A stretch of 5,881 nt of DNA from Smithella sp. UBA2180 (lineage in GTDB: Bacteria; Desulfobacterota; Syntrophia; Syntrophales; Smithellaceae). Where the stretch lies: NCBI GenBank assembly GCA_002327415.1, contig DCVU01000045.1, forward strand, positions 1 through 5,881, in the 5' to 3' direction. Positions 1 to 5,522 of the stretch are shown here, piece after piece (the stretch's first letter is position 1; every line of letters begins with the position of its first letter). The translations under genes and the position numbers were made by a program. The notes beneath the pieces were generated by a model, which saw only the letters and a list, made by a program, of their open reading frames with translations, searched no databases and was not told where the DNA came from.

Positions 1-1170
1 GAGGTGAGGTTGATTCATATCCACCATAATGATGTCTGCTTGTTTACCTATTTCAATTGATCCGATCCGGTCGTCCAGTCCCAGTACTTTTGCTCCACCG
101 ATGGTGGCCATGTTCAAAACGGTTTCCGCGCTCATCACGGTAGGGTTTAAAGAAGTTACTTTGTGAATCTTTGCCGCCGTATCCATCTCCCGAAACATGT
201 CCATATCGTTGTTGCTGGCGCATCCGTCCGTTCCCAACCCGACAGCTATACCGTGCCGCAACATTTCAGGAACAGGAGCAACGCCTGATGCCAGTTTCAT
301 GGAGCTTTCCGGATTATGCGAAACTTTAACGCCCAGATCAGCAAAAACGGCTATATCTTCTTTGGTAAGCCAGTTGCAATGGACTGCTATGGTTTGTTCA
401 TCCAGAACGCCCAGATCATGCAGAAGCTGCACAGGTTTTTTACCGTAACGATTCAAGATAGTATCTGTCTCGTCTTTATTTTCGAGCAGATGCAGCAAAT
501 ATAGAATACCTTCTTCGCGGGCGGCTTCTTTTACGTTGAGTAGTGTTGTCGGAGAACAAGTATAAGGAGAGTGACAGAAATATGCCGGTGTAATCATCGG
601 AGCATAAGGCTGCCATCGTTTTGCAAAACGTTTGGCTGCCGTCATCATTTTATCGAACTTAGGTTTATCCGGCGTGAATACATCGGCAAATCCTTGTGAT
701 ACAACGGCGCGCATTTCAACGGCGCTTATGGCTTCTGTAATGGTATCTTCAAAGAAATAGCCATCGCAAAAAGTTGTCGTGCCGGAAAGGATCATTTCGG
801 CCATCGCCAACATGGCGCCGTCGTAAACCATTTTTTTATTAACGAAACGCATCTCCGCCGGCCAAATATGTTTGCTCAGCCATTCCATGAGCGGCAGATC
901 GTCAGCCATACCTCGAAAGCAAACCATCGGTATATGCGTATGCGTATTGACCAATCCGGGCATAACAATGCAGCCGGATGCATCGATCGTTTCTTTTGCC
1001 TTGGGGTTGACAAATCCGGGGTCATTATTTCGTCCAACCGCGACAATAAGACCGTCTTTAATACCGACAAAAGAATCTTCAATTATTTCCATTCCGGCGG
1101 ACATCGTCATCAGCGTTCCGCCGGTGATCACTATATCCCGGTTATTTTCTTGCAAAAAATCTCCATTCAT
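1..1170 (-). CDS. mtaD: MtaD-like amidohydrolase (5'-methylthioadenosine/S-adenosylhomocysteine deaminase family), 3' end cut by window edge
   Basis: The 390 visible residues match the cytosolic metal-dependent amidohydrolases that deaminate S-adenosylhomocysteine, methylthioadenosine or related adenosines to the inosyl form (purine/methionine salvage). Seen: an N-terminal beta-strand segment (DIVITGGTLMTM, 12-23); the metal motif NTHTH with H77 and H79; the family signature FRGMADDLPLMEWL (85-98) with E96; HSPYTCS with H200; HLLE with H227 and E230; HCNW with H264; SHNPESSMKL (284-293); and GLGTDGCASNN with metal ligand D315. All expected metal and catalytic positions are present. Roughly 40 C-terminal residues should lie beyond the left edge. 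The start is uncertain. ATG at 1170 has GGAGG only 2 bases upstream. TTG at 1155 has GGAG at a good 5-base spacing. ATG at 1221 is also in frame but would make the palindromic repeat coding. Exact substrate within the MtaD/TrzN/SsnA-type group cannot be told from sequence alone. Confidence 0.93.
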   Translation of the reverse strand, partial: MNGDFLQENNRDIVITGGTLMTMSAGMEIIEDSFVGIKDGLIVAVGRNNDPGFVNPKAKETIDASGCIVMPGLVNTHTHIPMVCFRGMADDLPLMEWLSKHIWPAEMRFVNKKMVYDGAMLAMAEMILSGTTTFCDGYFFEDTITEAISAVEMRAVVSQGFADVFTPDKPKFDKMMTAAKRFAKRWQPYAPMITPAYFCHSPYTCSPTTLLNVKEAAREEGILYLLHLLENKDETDTILNRYGKKPVQLLHDLGVLDEQTIAVHCNWLTKEDIAVFADLGVKVSHNPESSMKLASGVAPVPEMLRHGIAVGLGTDGCASNNDMDMFREMDTAAKIHKVTSLNPTVMSAETVLNMATIGGAKVLGLDDRIGSIEIGKQADIIMVDMNQPHL

Positions 1171-1211
1171 ATCCTCCGCTGGCGGAGGTGTCCCGTAAGG
1201 ACGGAGGTGGA
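1171..1211 (-). repeat. GC-rich palindromic repeat, copy A
   Basis: Read on the minus strand it starts TCCACC and ends with a perfect 7-bp inverted repeat CCTCCGC-CA-GCGGAGG (plus-strand 1173-1188) followed by ATATG, which includes the amidohydrolase ATG. A smaller imperfect hairpin (GTCC...GGAC) lies in its middle part. Copy B at 1255-1289 has the same order of elements on the opposite strand. The GGAGG upstream of ATG 1170 is the 3' arm of this palindrome. Confidence 0.7.
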
Positions 1212-1238
1212 TAAATAGCATCTGTAACTCGGATGAAC

Positions 1239-1244
1239 ATTATA
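1239..1244 (-). promoter_or_regulatory. Candidate -10 box upstream of the amidohydrolase gene
   Basis: A perfect TATAAT lies on the minus strand in the spacer between the two inverted repeat copies, about 70 bases before ATG 1170. I see no good -35 hexamer at 16-18 bases, because that position falls in copy B. Transcription from here would carry copy A in the leader. The call rests on one hexamer only. Confidence 0.35.
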
Positions 1245-1254
1245 CTTGCATGAG

Positions 1255-1289
1255 TCCACCCCCTTGATCCCCCGCCAGCGGGGGACATA
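1255..1289 (+). repeat. GC-rich palindromic repeat, copy B (inverted relative to copy A)
   Basis: Starts TCCACC and carries a perfect 7-bp inverted repeat CCCCCGC-CA-GCGGGGG at 1269-1284, followed by ACATATG. The ends and the CA loop match copy A, but the segment between TCCACC and the palindrome is about 9 bases shorter. Copies A and B face each other across about 43 bases, a REPIN/BIME-like arrangement. It begins just past the stop codon of the superoxide-reductase-like gene. It lacks a T-tract on either strand, so it is not a standard intrinsic terminator, though it could protect that mRNA's 3' end. Confidence 0.7.
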
Positions 1290-1297
1290 TGTCAAAT

Positions 1298-1678
1298 TTA
1301 TTTTGTTGCCGGCGATACTGTAATGGTAGCAGTTTTACTTCCGAAAAAATTGCAGGTAGCGGTAACTTCCAGCTTATCTCCCGCCATGGCCGGTACTTTG
1401 TAATTATAAGTAAAAGTTCCAGCGGGTTGGGAATCATATTTCTCGGTGCTCAACACAACCGAGTTTTTCTTAATTTCGACATTTTTGATATAGTGAAAAC
1501 CAGATGATGAAGAGTTATGAATGATAGTGACGGCTAAATTTTGAGTTAACGCATTGTATTCCAGTTTTACGTCTTGTGGCGCGTTGGCATAAGACATTTG
1601 CGGACAAAGACAAAAAATCATTAAAACAAATAATGACAGGCTCAAAACAAATGTTGAAATCATGGATGTTCTTCTCAT
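1298..1678 (-). CDS. Small exported protein with superoxide-reductase (desulfoferrodoxin)-like domain and incomplete iron site
   Basis: A 126-residue protein. The ATG at 1678 is chosen because AGGAGG sits 6 bases upstream; an upstream in-frame ATG at 1717 lacks such a site. Residues 1-31 form a signal peptide: RR near the start, a hydrophobic stretch 8-25, and likely cleavage near SYA (29-31). The rest is one beta-rich domain. The segments IIHN (H54), FHYIKNVEIKKN (H62) and ATCNFFG (C109) line up with the second-iron-site region of superoxide reductases, where the usual pattern is HP...HWIEWIEL...CNLHG. Two ligand-type histidines and the cysteine are kept. The histidine of CNxHG is phenylalanine, and the most N-terminal histidine is not seen. 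The Ig-like fold of that family is therefore likely, but classical superoxide reduction is doubtful. It could bind metal differently or have another periplasmic role. It lies downstream of the rubredoxin-like gene on the same strand. Confidence 0.85.
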   Translation of the reverse strand: MRRTSMISTFVLSLSLFVLMIFCLCPQMSYANAPQDVKLEYNALTQNLAVTIIHNSSSSGFHYIKNVEIKKNSVVLSTEKYDSQPAGTFTYNYKVPAMAGDKLEVTATCNFFGSKTATITVSPATK

Positions 1679-1704
1679 AGTAAACCTCCTGCGGTTAAAA
1701 ATTA

Positions 1705-1733
1705 ATTTTAAATCCAAACGCTGTTCTTTACAA
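1705..1733 (-). promoter_or_regulatory. Candidate sigma70-type promoter for the superoxide-reductase-like gene
   Basis: On the minus strand, TTGTAA (1728-1733) is followed after 17 bases by TAAAAT (1705-1710), a 4/6 and 5/6 match to the -35 and -10 consensus. The predicted start near 1698 gives a leader of about 20 bases containing AGGAGG (plus-strand 1685-1690). The gene may thus be transcribed on its own as well as by read-through from the upstream gene. Confidence 0.45.
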
Positions 1734-1750
1734 GAAACGGGCGTTCGGAT
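1712..1750 (-). other. Intergenic hairpin between the rubredoxin-like and superoxide-reductase-like genes
   Basis: The arms 1712-1721 and 1741-1750 pair over 10 positions (ATCCAAACGC with GCGTTCGGAT). On the minus-strand RNA the single mismatch becomes a G-U pair. Inside, GTT-CTT and AAGAAC can pair around a GTA triloop with one bulged base. Downstream (minus) the sequence is AT-rich with only a broken T run, so a weak terminator, a processing site or an operator-like palindrome are all possible. It overlaps the -35 of the predicted promoter. Confidence 0.5.
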
Positions 1751-1764
1751 ATGGCCGGAAAAAA

Positions 1765-2325
1765 TCAGCCGGGTAATTTTGCATCCAGCAATTCGTCGCC
1801 AATCAACCCCAATGCAATACTAAAGCCCACAGCAATTATTGTCAACATGGTAAATAATGCCATCACAGATACTGACGACAGTGGCAGTGCAAAAGCAGTG
1901 GCGGCAATTAAAATAGATGTGAACAGGAAGCTTAAACCGAATATAATTTTCTTTTTCAAAAAAGGTGTTGTTACCCTGCGGAATCTGGTTTTGCCGTCAA
2001 CAAGTCCGGTCAGCAAGGCCAGAATAAGAATGAGTGGGAGAGCAGATGAAATCAATTGTATTGTGCAAAATAAAAATTCACTAATCTTAGGCGGCACAAC
2101 GAAAGATAAAACGGCCAGAACAAAGAGAGTAAAGACGAAAGATTGCGGAAAATGAACAATAATGGGATGAATATGCAGTCTCAGGATTCGGCGTCTCTTT
2201 TCCGCTATAGTGTCTGTATAAGGTTCAAACATCTTTTCCGGCACACCGCAGGCCGGGCATACATCTTTTATCTTGCCCTCGCCGGTTACATAACCGCACG
2301 CTTTACATTTGATGAGGTTGGCCAT
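1765..2325 (-). CDS. Rubredoxin-like zinc/iron domain fused to a four-helix membrane domain (DUF2231-like)
   Basis: A 186-residue protein. The ATG at 2325 is preceded by GGAG at 9 bases. Residues 1-30 hold CKAC (C7, C10) and CPACG (C23, C26), the two-knuckle pattern of rubredoxin-like domains that bind Fe or Zn through four cysteines. The domain is short (about 35 residues against about 52 for a free rubredoxin), as in rubrerythrin tails. A basic linker (EKRRR, 42-46) leads to HIHPIIVHFP (51-60), typical of DUF2231-type membrane proteins, then hydrophobic segments at about 61-78, 84-107, 128-147 and 152-175. The Cys4 domain should lie in the cytoplasm (no signal peptide; basic residues next to helix 1). 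The histidines H51, H53 and H58 at the membrane edge might bind haem or metal, but this is inference. The gene is divergent from cydA and precedes the superoxide-reductase-like gene, which suggests an electron-transfer or oxygen-stress role. The exact function is unknown. Confidence 0.82.
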   Translation of the reverse strand: MANLIKCKACGYVTGEGKIKDVCPACGVPEKMFEPYTDTIAEKRRRILRLHIHPIIVHFPQSFVFTLFVLAVLSFVVPPKISEFLFCTIQLISSALPLILILALLTGLVDGKTRFRRVTTPFLKKKIIFGLSFLFTSILIAATAFALPLSSVSVMALFTMLTIIAVGFSIALGLIGDELLDAKLPG

Positions 2326-2355
2326 GAGAAGAATCTCCGATGTTGTTTAATTGCA

Positions 2356-2383
2356 GTTATATGATAATATATTTGAGCATCAA
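2356..2383 (-). promoter_or_regulatory. Candidate promoter for the rubredoxin-like gene
   Basis: On the minus strand TTGATG (2378-2383) and TATAAC (2356-2361) are 16 bases apart, 4/6 and 5/6 matches to consensus. The predicted start near 2349 leaves a leader of about 24 bases with the GGAG at 2335-2338. The -35 lies inside the palindrome at 2371-2385. Confidence 0.5.
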
Positions 2384-2385
2384 AT
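2371..2385. promoter_or_regulatory. Palindrome ATTTGA-GCA-TCAAAT, candidate operator in the divergent control region
   Basis: Perfect 6-bp arms around a 3-base centre. The core TTGA-N3-TCAA (2373-2383) is repeated only once more in the window, in front of the Crp/Fnr-type gene. It covers the -35 of the minus-strand promoter, and its centre is about 64 bases upstream of the predicted cydA transcription start, near the class I activator position. The TTGA/TCAA half-sites resemble Fnr half-sites, but Fnr sites have a 6-base gap, so binding by the local regulator is inference. Confidence 0.45.
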
Positions 2386-2406
2386 GAAAGTTTAAAAAAT
2401 AAGTTG

Positions 2407-2435
2407 TTGAAAAGTTATATTCTATTCGCTAATAT
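2407..2435 (+). promoter_or_regulatory. Candidate sigma70-type promoter for cydAB
   Basis: TTGAAA (2407-2412), 17 bases, then TAATAT (2430-2435): 5/6 and 4/6 matches with ideal spacing. The predicted start near 2442 gives a very short leader before GGAGG at 2451-2455. Confidence 0.5.
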
Positions 2436-2460
2436 TCATTGGTAAAATTTGGAGGTGTCT

Positions 2461-3768
2461 ATGAGCGCTATACTCCTTGCCCGCATCCAGTTCGCCTTTA
2501 CGATAGGCTTCCATTTTCTTTTCCCGGCCATGACTCTGGGAACTACACTGATTATCCTCATATCCGAAACCCTATATCTCGCCAAAAAAGATGAAGTCTA
2601 TAAAAAGATAACTGATTTTCTGGTCAAGCTGCTGGGGTTGATTTTCGTAATAGGCGCCGCAACCGGAATTGTCATGGAATTTTCTTTCGGCACCAATTGG
2701 TCGGGATATTCCCGTGCGGTGGGAGATGTTTTCGGCCCGATACTCGCGGTCGAAGGCGTCATCGCTTTTTTTCTGGAATCAGTATTTCTCGGAGTGCTTC
2801 TTTTCGCCAGAGATAAGGTCTCCCCGAAAGTTTACTGGTTGTCTGCTTTTTTGGTATTTCTGGGCGGTCATCTTTCCGCCTTCTGGATTGTAGTCGCTAA
2901 TTCCTGGATGCAGACTCCTGCCGGTTACGCGATAAACGAAGCGGGCAAAATTGCTCTGACCAACTTTACCGGTGCCGTTTTTAATCCATCAACAATCATC
3001 AGGTTTTGTCATACGGTAATGGCTTCGTGGATTACCGGCGCGGTAATGGTGGCGGGTATTGCCGGATATTACGTAAAAAAAGGCCTGCACGGTGAGACGG
3101 CCAGAACAATGCTGAAAATCGGCATCATTCTTTTTGCTGTCACACCGCTTTTGCAATTGGCAACGGGCCATATTCATGCGATTGAAGTAATCAATATGCA
3201 GCCGGAAAAAGCGGCCGCGTATGAGGGGCATTTTAACACTGCCAGAGGAGTGCCGCTTTATGCCGTGGGATTTGTTGATGAGCAAAACGAAAAGACTTAT
3301 GGAATTTACGCCCCCAAGGCTTTGAGCTTTTTATACAACTTTGACTGGAACTCGGAAATAAAAGGATTGAATGATTTTCCCAAAGCAAACTGGCCGCCGG
3401 TTAACTTTGTGTTTCAGGTTTATCATATCATGGCGGGAATAGGCATACTTTTAATTGCTCTCGGATTGCTGGGCGCATATATGCTTTGGACTAAAAAAAT
3501 ATACGAGAACAAATTGTATCTCTTTATCCTTCCTTTCCTGATACCCCTGCCGCATATCGCTCATGAGACAGGTTGGATAGCGGCAGAAGTGGGCCGCCAG
3601 CCTTGGATAATTTATAAACTGATGAAGACCTCTGATGCCGCGTCAGTGGTGGTTTCCGCGGGAGAAATAGTTTTCAGTCTACTTATGTTTTTTCTTATTT
3701 ATATTTTGCTGGCGGTGATGTTTGTAAAACTATTTTTAAAAATTGTTAAAGATGGTCCGGCAGCATAA
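2461..3768 (+). CDS. cydA: Cytochrome bd ubiquinol/menaquinol oxidase subunit I
   Basis: The haem-bearing subunit of the cytochrome bd oxidase, which couples quinol oxidation to O2 reduction in the inner membrane; 435 residues. The ATG at 2461 is chosen because GGAGG sits 5 bases upstream and the product begins like the family (MSAILLARIQFAF). Haem ligands by comparison with E. coli CydA: H18 (GFHFLFP) and E376 (GWIAAEVGRQPW) for haem b595/d, H184 (RFCHTV) and M324 (YHIM) for b558, plus E98 and E106 (AVEG, FFLES). The quinol-site Q-loop keeps K250 and E255 (QPEKAAAYE). The protein is much shorter than the 522-residue E. coli form, so it is the short-Q-loop type. E. coli R391, two residues before the methionine ligand, is H322 here. 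It is followed by cydB after 68 bases, so the two are very likely cotranscribed. Confidence 0.98.
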   Translation: MSAILLARIQFAFTIGFHFLFPAMTLGTTLIILISETLYLAKKDEVYKKITDFLVKLLGLIFVIGAATGIVMEFSFGTNWSGYSRAVGDVFGPILAVEGVIAFFLESVFLGVLLFARDKVSPKVYWLSAFLVFLGGHLSAFWIVVANSWMQTPAGYAINEAGKIALTNFTGAVFNPSTIIRFCHTVMASWITGAVMVAGIAGYYVKKGLHGETARTMLKIGIILFAVTPLLQLATGHIHAIEVINMQPEKAAAYEGHFNTARGVPLYAVGFVDEQNEKTYGIYAPKALSFLYNFDWNSEIKGLNDFPKANWPPVNFVFQVYHIMAGIGILLIALGLLGAYMLWTKKIYENKLYLFILPFLIPLPHIAHETGWIAAEVGRQPWIIYKLMKTSDAASVVVSAGEIVFSLLMFFLIYILLAVMFVKLFLKIVKDGPAA

Positions 3769-3783
3769 TTTATATTAATTATG

Positions 3784-3823
3784 CCATTTCTAAATCAAAG
3801 ATAGCACTTTGGGTTAGAAATGG
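3784..3823 (+). other. Hairpin in the cydA-cydB spacer
   Basis: A perfect 10-bp stem (CCATTTCTAA at 3784-3793 with TTAGAAATGG at 3814-3823) continues, after one mismatch and a U-G pair, into a further 5-bp stem (CAAAG/CTTTG) with a 6-base loop ATAGCA. It ends 3 bases before the cydB ribosome binding site (GGAGG, 3827-3831). There is no T-run, so it is not a standard terminator. Possible roles are mRNA stabilisation or processing, or tuning of cydB translation. Confidence 0.7.
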
Positions 3824-3836
3824 AATGGAGGAATAG

Positions 3837-4847
3837 ATGGAAAACATACAGAACTTTCAAATACTCTGGTTTTTTCTCATATTGATATTGTTTATCGGCT
3901 ATTCTCTTCTGGATGGGTTTGATCTGGGCATCGGGGCGCTCCTTCCTTTTCTTGGAAAGACCAAAGAGGAGAAAGATATATTAATTAACTCCATCGGACC
4001 GGTCTGGGACGGCAACGAAGTCTGGCTGATTACCGGCGGCGGCGCGCTGTTCGCGGCTTTTCCTCACGCCTACGCCACGGCCTTTTCCGGCTTTTATCTG
4101 GCAATGATGCTGGTTTTGTTTGCCCTTATCTTCCGGGCTGTTTCGATTGAATTTCACGCTTATTATAAGGCCGGATCAGGAATCTGGGAAAAGGTTTTTA
4201 CTCTCGGCAGTGGTCTTGCTACGCTTTTATTCGGCATAGCGCTGGGTAATGTTGTTTATGGAGTCCCGCTTGATAATAAAATGGAATTTACCGGAAACTT
4301 TTTCACGCTGTTTGGGCCTGTGCCGCTAATATTTGGCATTACCGGTTTTGCCGCTATTCTTTTGCAGGGTGCAACTTACGCCGTAATGAAAACTGAAGGT
4401 GAGTTGCGAGAGAGGGCTTTTTACGCCGTCAAGATTCTTACATGGGTCAACTTTGTAACCGCGATAGTATATTTTATTACCATTGCTTTTACATTTCAGG
4501 ATATTCTGTACCATTGGTTATTCTATGTGGCGATTTTATGCACACTTTTGTGGCTTACGGAAATTTTATTTTCCATTAAAAAGAAACATGACTCTGCACC
4601 GTTCTGGGAATCGTCATTTGCTTTCATTGGGCTATGGCTTGCTGTGGCGGCAGTTCATTTCCCCAATCTGATCAAGGCAAGCAATGATCAAAGTTTGAAC
4701 ATAACGATTTATAACAGCTCCACTGGATTAAAAACGCTGCAATTGATGAGCGTCATCGCCATAATCGGAATGCCGGTAGTAGTCGCCTATACTATTTTTG
4801 TTTACCGTATTTTTAAGGGTAAGGTGAAAACATCTGATCATTATTGA
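3837..4847 (+). CDS. cydB: Cytochrome bd oxidase subunit II
   Basis: The integral-membrane partner of CydA, needed for assembly and for the haem pocket; 336 residues with about eight to nine hydrophobic segments. The ATG at 3837 has GGAGG at 5-base spacing. Family motifs are present: LLDGFDLGIGAL (24-35) and GPVWDGNEVWLITGGGALFAAFP (starting at 54), with W57, D58, N60, E61 and W63. R100 and E105 follow in FRAVSIEF (99-106). The length fits the shorter CydB proteins that accompany short-Q-loop CydA (E. coli CydB has 379). No small cydX-like gene was found after it. The next gene is the Crp/Fnr regulator, 63 bases on, and no clear terminator lies between them. Confidence 0.97.
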   Translation: MENIQNFQILWFFLILILFIGYSLLDGFDLGIGALLPFLGKTKEEKDILINSIGPVWDGNEVWLITGGGALFAAFPHAYATAFSGFYLAMMLVLFALIFRAVSIEFHAYYKAGSGIWEKVFTLGSGLATLLFGIALGNVVYGVPLDNKMEFTGNFFTLFGPVPLIFGITGFAAILLQGATYAVMKTEGELRERAFYAVKILTWVNFVTAIVYFITIAFTFQDILYHWLFYVAILCTLLWLTEILFSIKKKHDSAPFWESSFAFIGLWLAVAAVHFPNLIKASNDQSLNITIYNSSTGLKTLQLMSVIAIIGMPVVVAYTIFVYRIFKGKVKTSDHY

Positions 4848-4874
4848 CGGCACACAGTATCTCATTAATATTGA

Positions 4875-4903
4875 TTGACATTCAAGAATAATTATTTAAA
4901 TAT
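4875..4903 (+). promoter_or_regulatory. Candidate promoter and overlapping palindrome TTGA-CAT-TCAA before the Crp/Fnr-type gene
   Basis: A perfect -35 hexamer TTGACA (4875-4880) is followed by AT-rich DNA. The -10 is poor (AAATAT at 4898-4903, or TAAATA one base earlier). The -35 is the left half of the perfect inverted repeat TTGA-CAT-TCAA (4875-4885), the second copy of the motif found at 2373-2383. A protein bound here would block the promoter, which suggests autorepression if the regulator is the binder. The predicted transcription start (about 4910) falls at the first candidate ATG. Confidence 0.4.
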
Positions 4904-4910
4904 TTATTGC

Positions 4911-5522
4911 ATGAGAGAAGATTCCTGTCAAAAAACAATGGATATTTATGTCGAGAAGTTTAGGTGGCATCTGCAACAACACAGTCCCTTGCAGGACGAG
5001 ATTATCGATACTATTATCAGTGTAAGCAGACTCAGGAAATATAAAAAAGGTGAAATTTTCTCAAAACAAGGTGAGTCCTGCGACAAGTGGGCCTATAACT
5101 GTTCCGGAATATTCAACGTGTTTGCTACCCAGGAAGATGGGACATTATTTGTGATGTCATTTCTGAAAGAAGATGACTTCATTCGGAGCCGCTTTGACAT
5201 ATCCACCCCATGCAACGTAACAATTCAAGCTCTTTGCGACAGCGTTGTGGTTGAGTTTCAGGCCAAAGTGCTCCAGGAGATGTCTTTTCAAAATGCCCAA
5301 TTCGGTAACTTTCTCCGGTGCGTTGTTGAAAAGTATTTTGTAGTTTATGCATCACACATGCTCCAAATAGGAACCAGAAAAGCCTTAGACAACTATCTGC
5401 TATTCAGAAATAATTTTCAGAGTGACGAAGGACGTATCCCCCAGCATTTTATCGCCGCATATTTGGGTATAACCCCAACCCAGCTCAGCAGGATCCGAAA
5501 AAAACTATCCATGTCGCAGTAA
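4911..5522 (+). CDS. Crp/Fnr-family transcriptional regulator
   Basis: A cytosolic DNA-binding regulator of 203 residues from the ATG at 4911. An N-terminal cyclic-nucleotide-binding-type beta-roll (about 40-120; GEIFSKQGE, EDGTLFVMSFLKEDDFI) is followed by a long dimerisation helix (about 120-165). A C-terminal helix-turn-helix (177-199) contains IPQHFIAAYLGITPTQLSR, the form common in the Crp/Fnr subgroup that is not cAMP-type. No cAMP-pocket signature and no Fnr-type N-terminal cysteine cluster are visible. Cysteines lie at 6, 57, 64, 101, 109 and 137, so redox sensing by C57/C64 is possible but unproven. The start is unclear: no ribosome binding site precedes 4911, the in-frame ATG at 4938 (194 residues) or a TTG at 4875. 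The predicted promoter start favours 4938 or a leaderless message. Its place just after cydAB suggests it controls oxygen-response genes. Confidence 0.9.
   Translation: MREDSCQKTMDIYVEKFRWHLQQHSPLQDEIIDTIISVSRLRKYKKGEIFSKQGESCDKWAYNCSGIFNVFATQEDGTLFVMSFLKEDDFIRSRFDISTPCNVTIQALCDSVVVEFQAKVLQEMSFQNAQFGNFLRCVVEKYFVVYASHMLQIGTRKALDNYLLFRNNFQSDEGRIPQHFIAAYLGITPTQLSRIRKKLSMSQ

Noticed and set aside
868..1218. Open frames on the plus strand across 197-1218 and on the minus strand at 876-1082
   Set aside because: They lie opposite or out of frame with the amidohydrolase, whose translation shows all family motifs without interruption; they have no ribosome binding sites.
1269..1284. GC-rich palindrome after the superoxide-reductase-like gene as an intrinsic terminator
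   Set aside because: No T-run follows on either strand; the match to copy A explains it better as a dispersed repeat.
1679..1717. ATG at 1717 as start of the superoxide-reductase-like gene
   Set aside because: It adds 13 residues before the signal peptide and would read through the predicted promoter -10 and AGGAGG; ATG 1678 is better placed.
1751..2155. 134-residue open frame on the plus strand
   Set aside because: It lies opposite the rubredoxin-like membrane gene, which has a clear Cys4 motif, membrane helices and a ribosome binding site.
2449..2460. TTG at 2449 as the cydA start (four extra residues)
   Set aside because: It would translate the GGAGG ribosome binding site; the ATG at 2461 has ideal spacing and matches family N-termini.
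3182..3194. TTGA-AGTAA-TCAA inside cydA as a further operator
   Set aside because: The gap is 5, not 3, and it lies inside well-conserved coding sequence (IEVINMQP).
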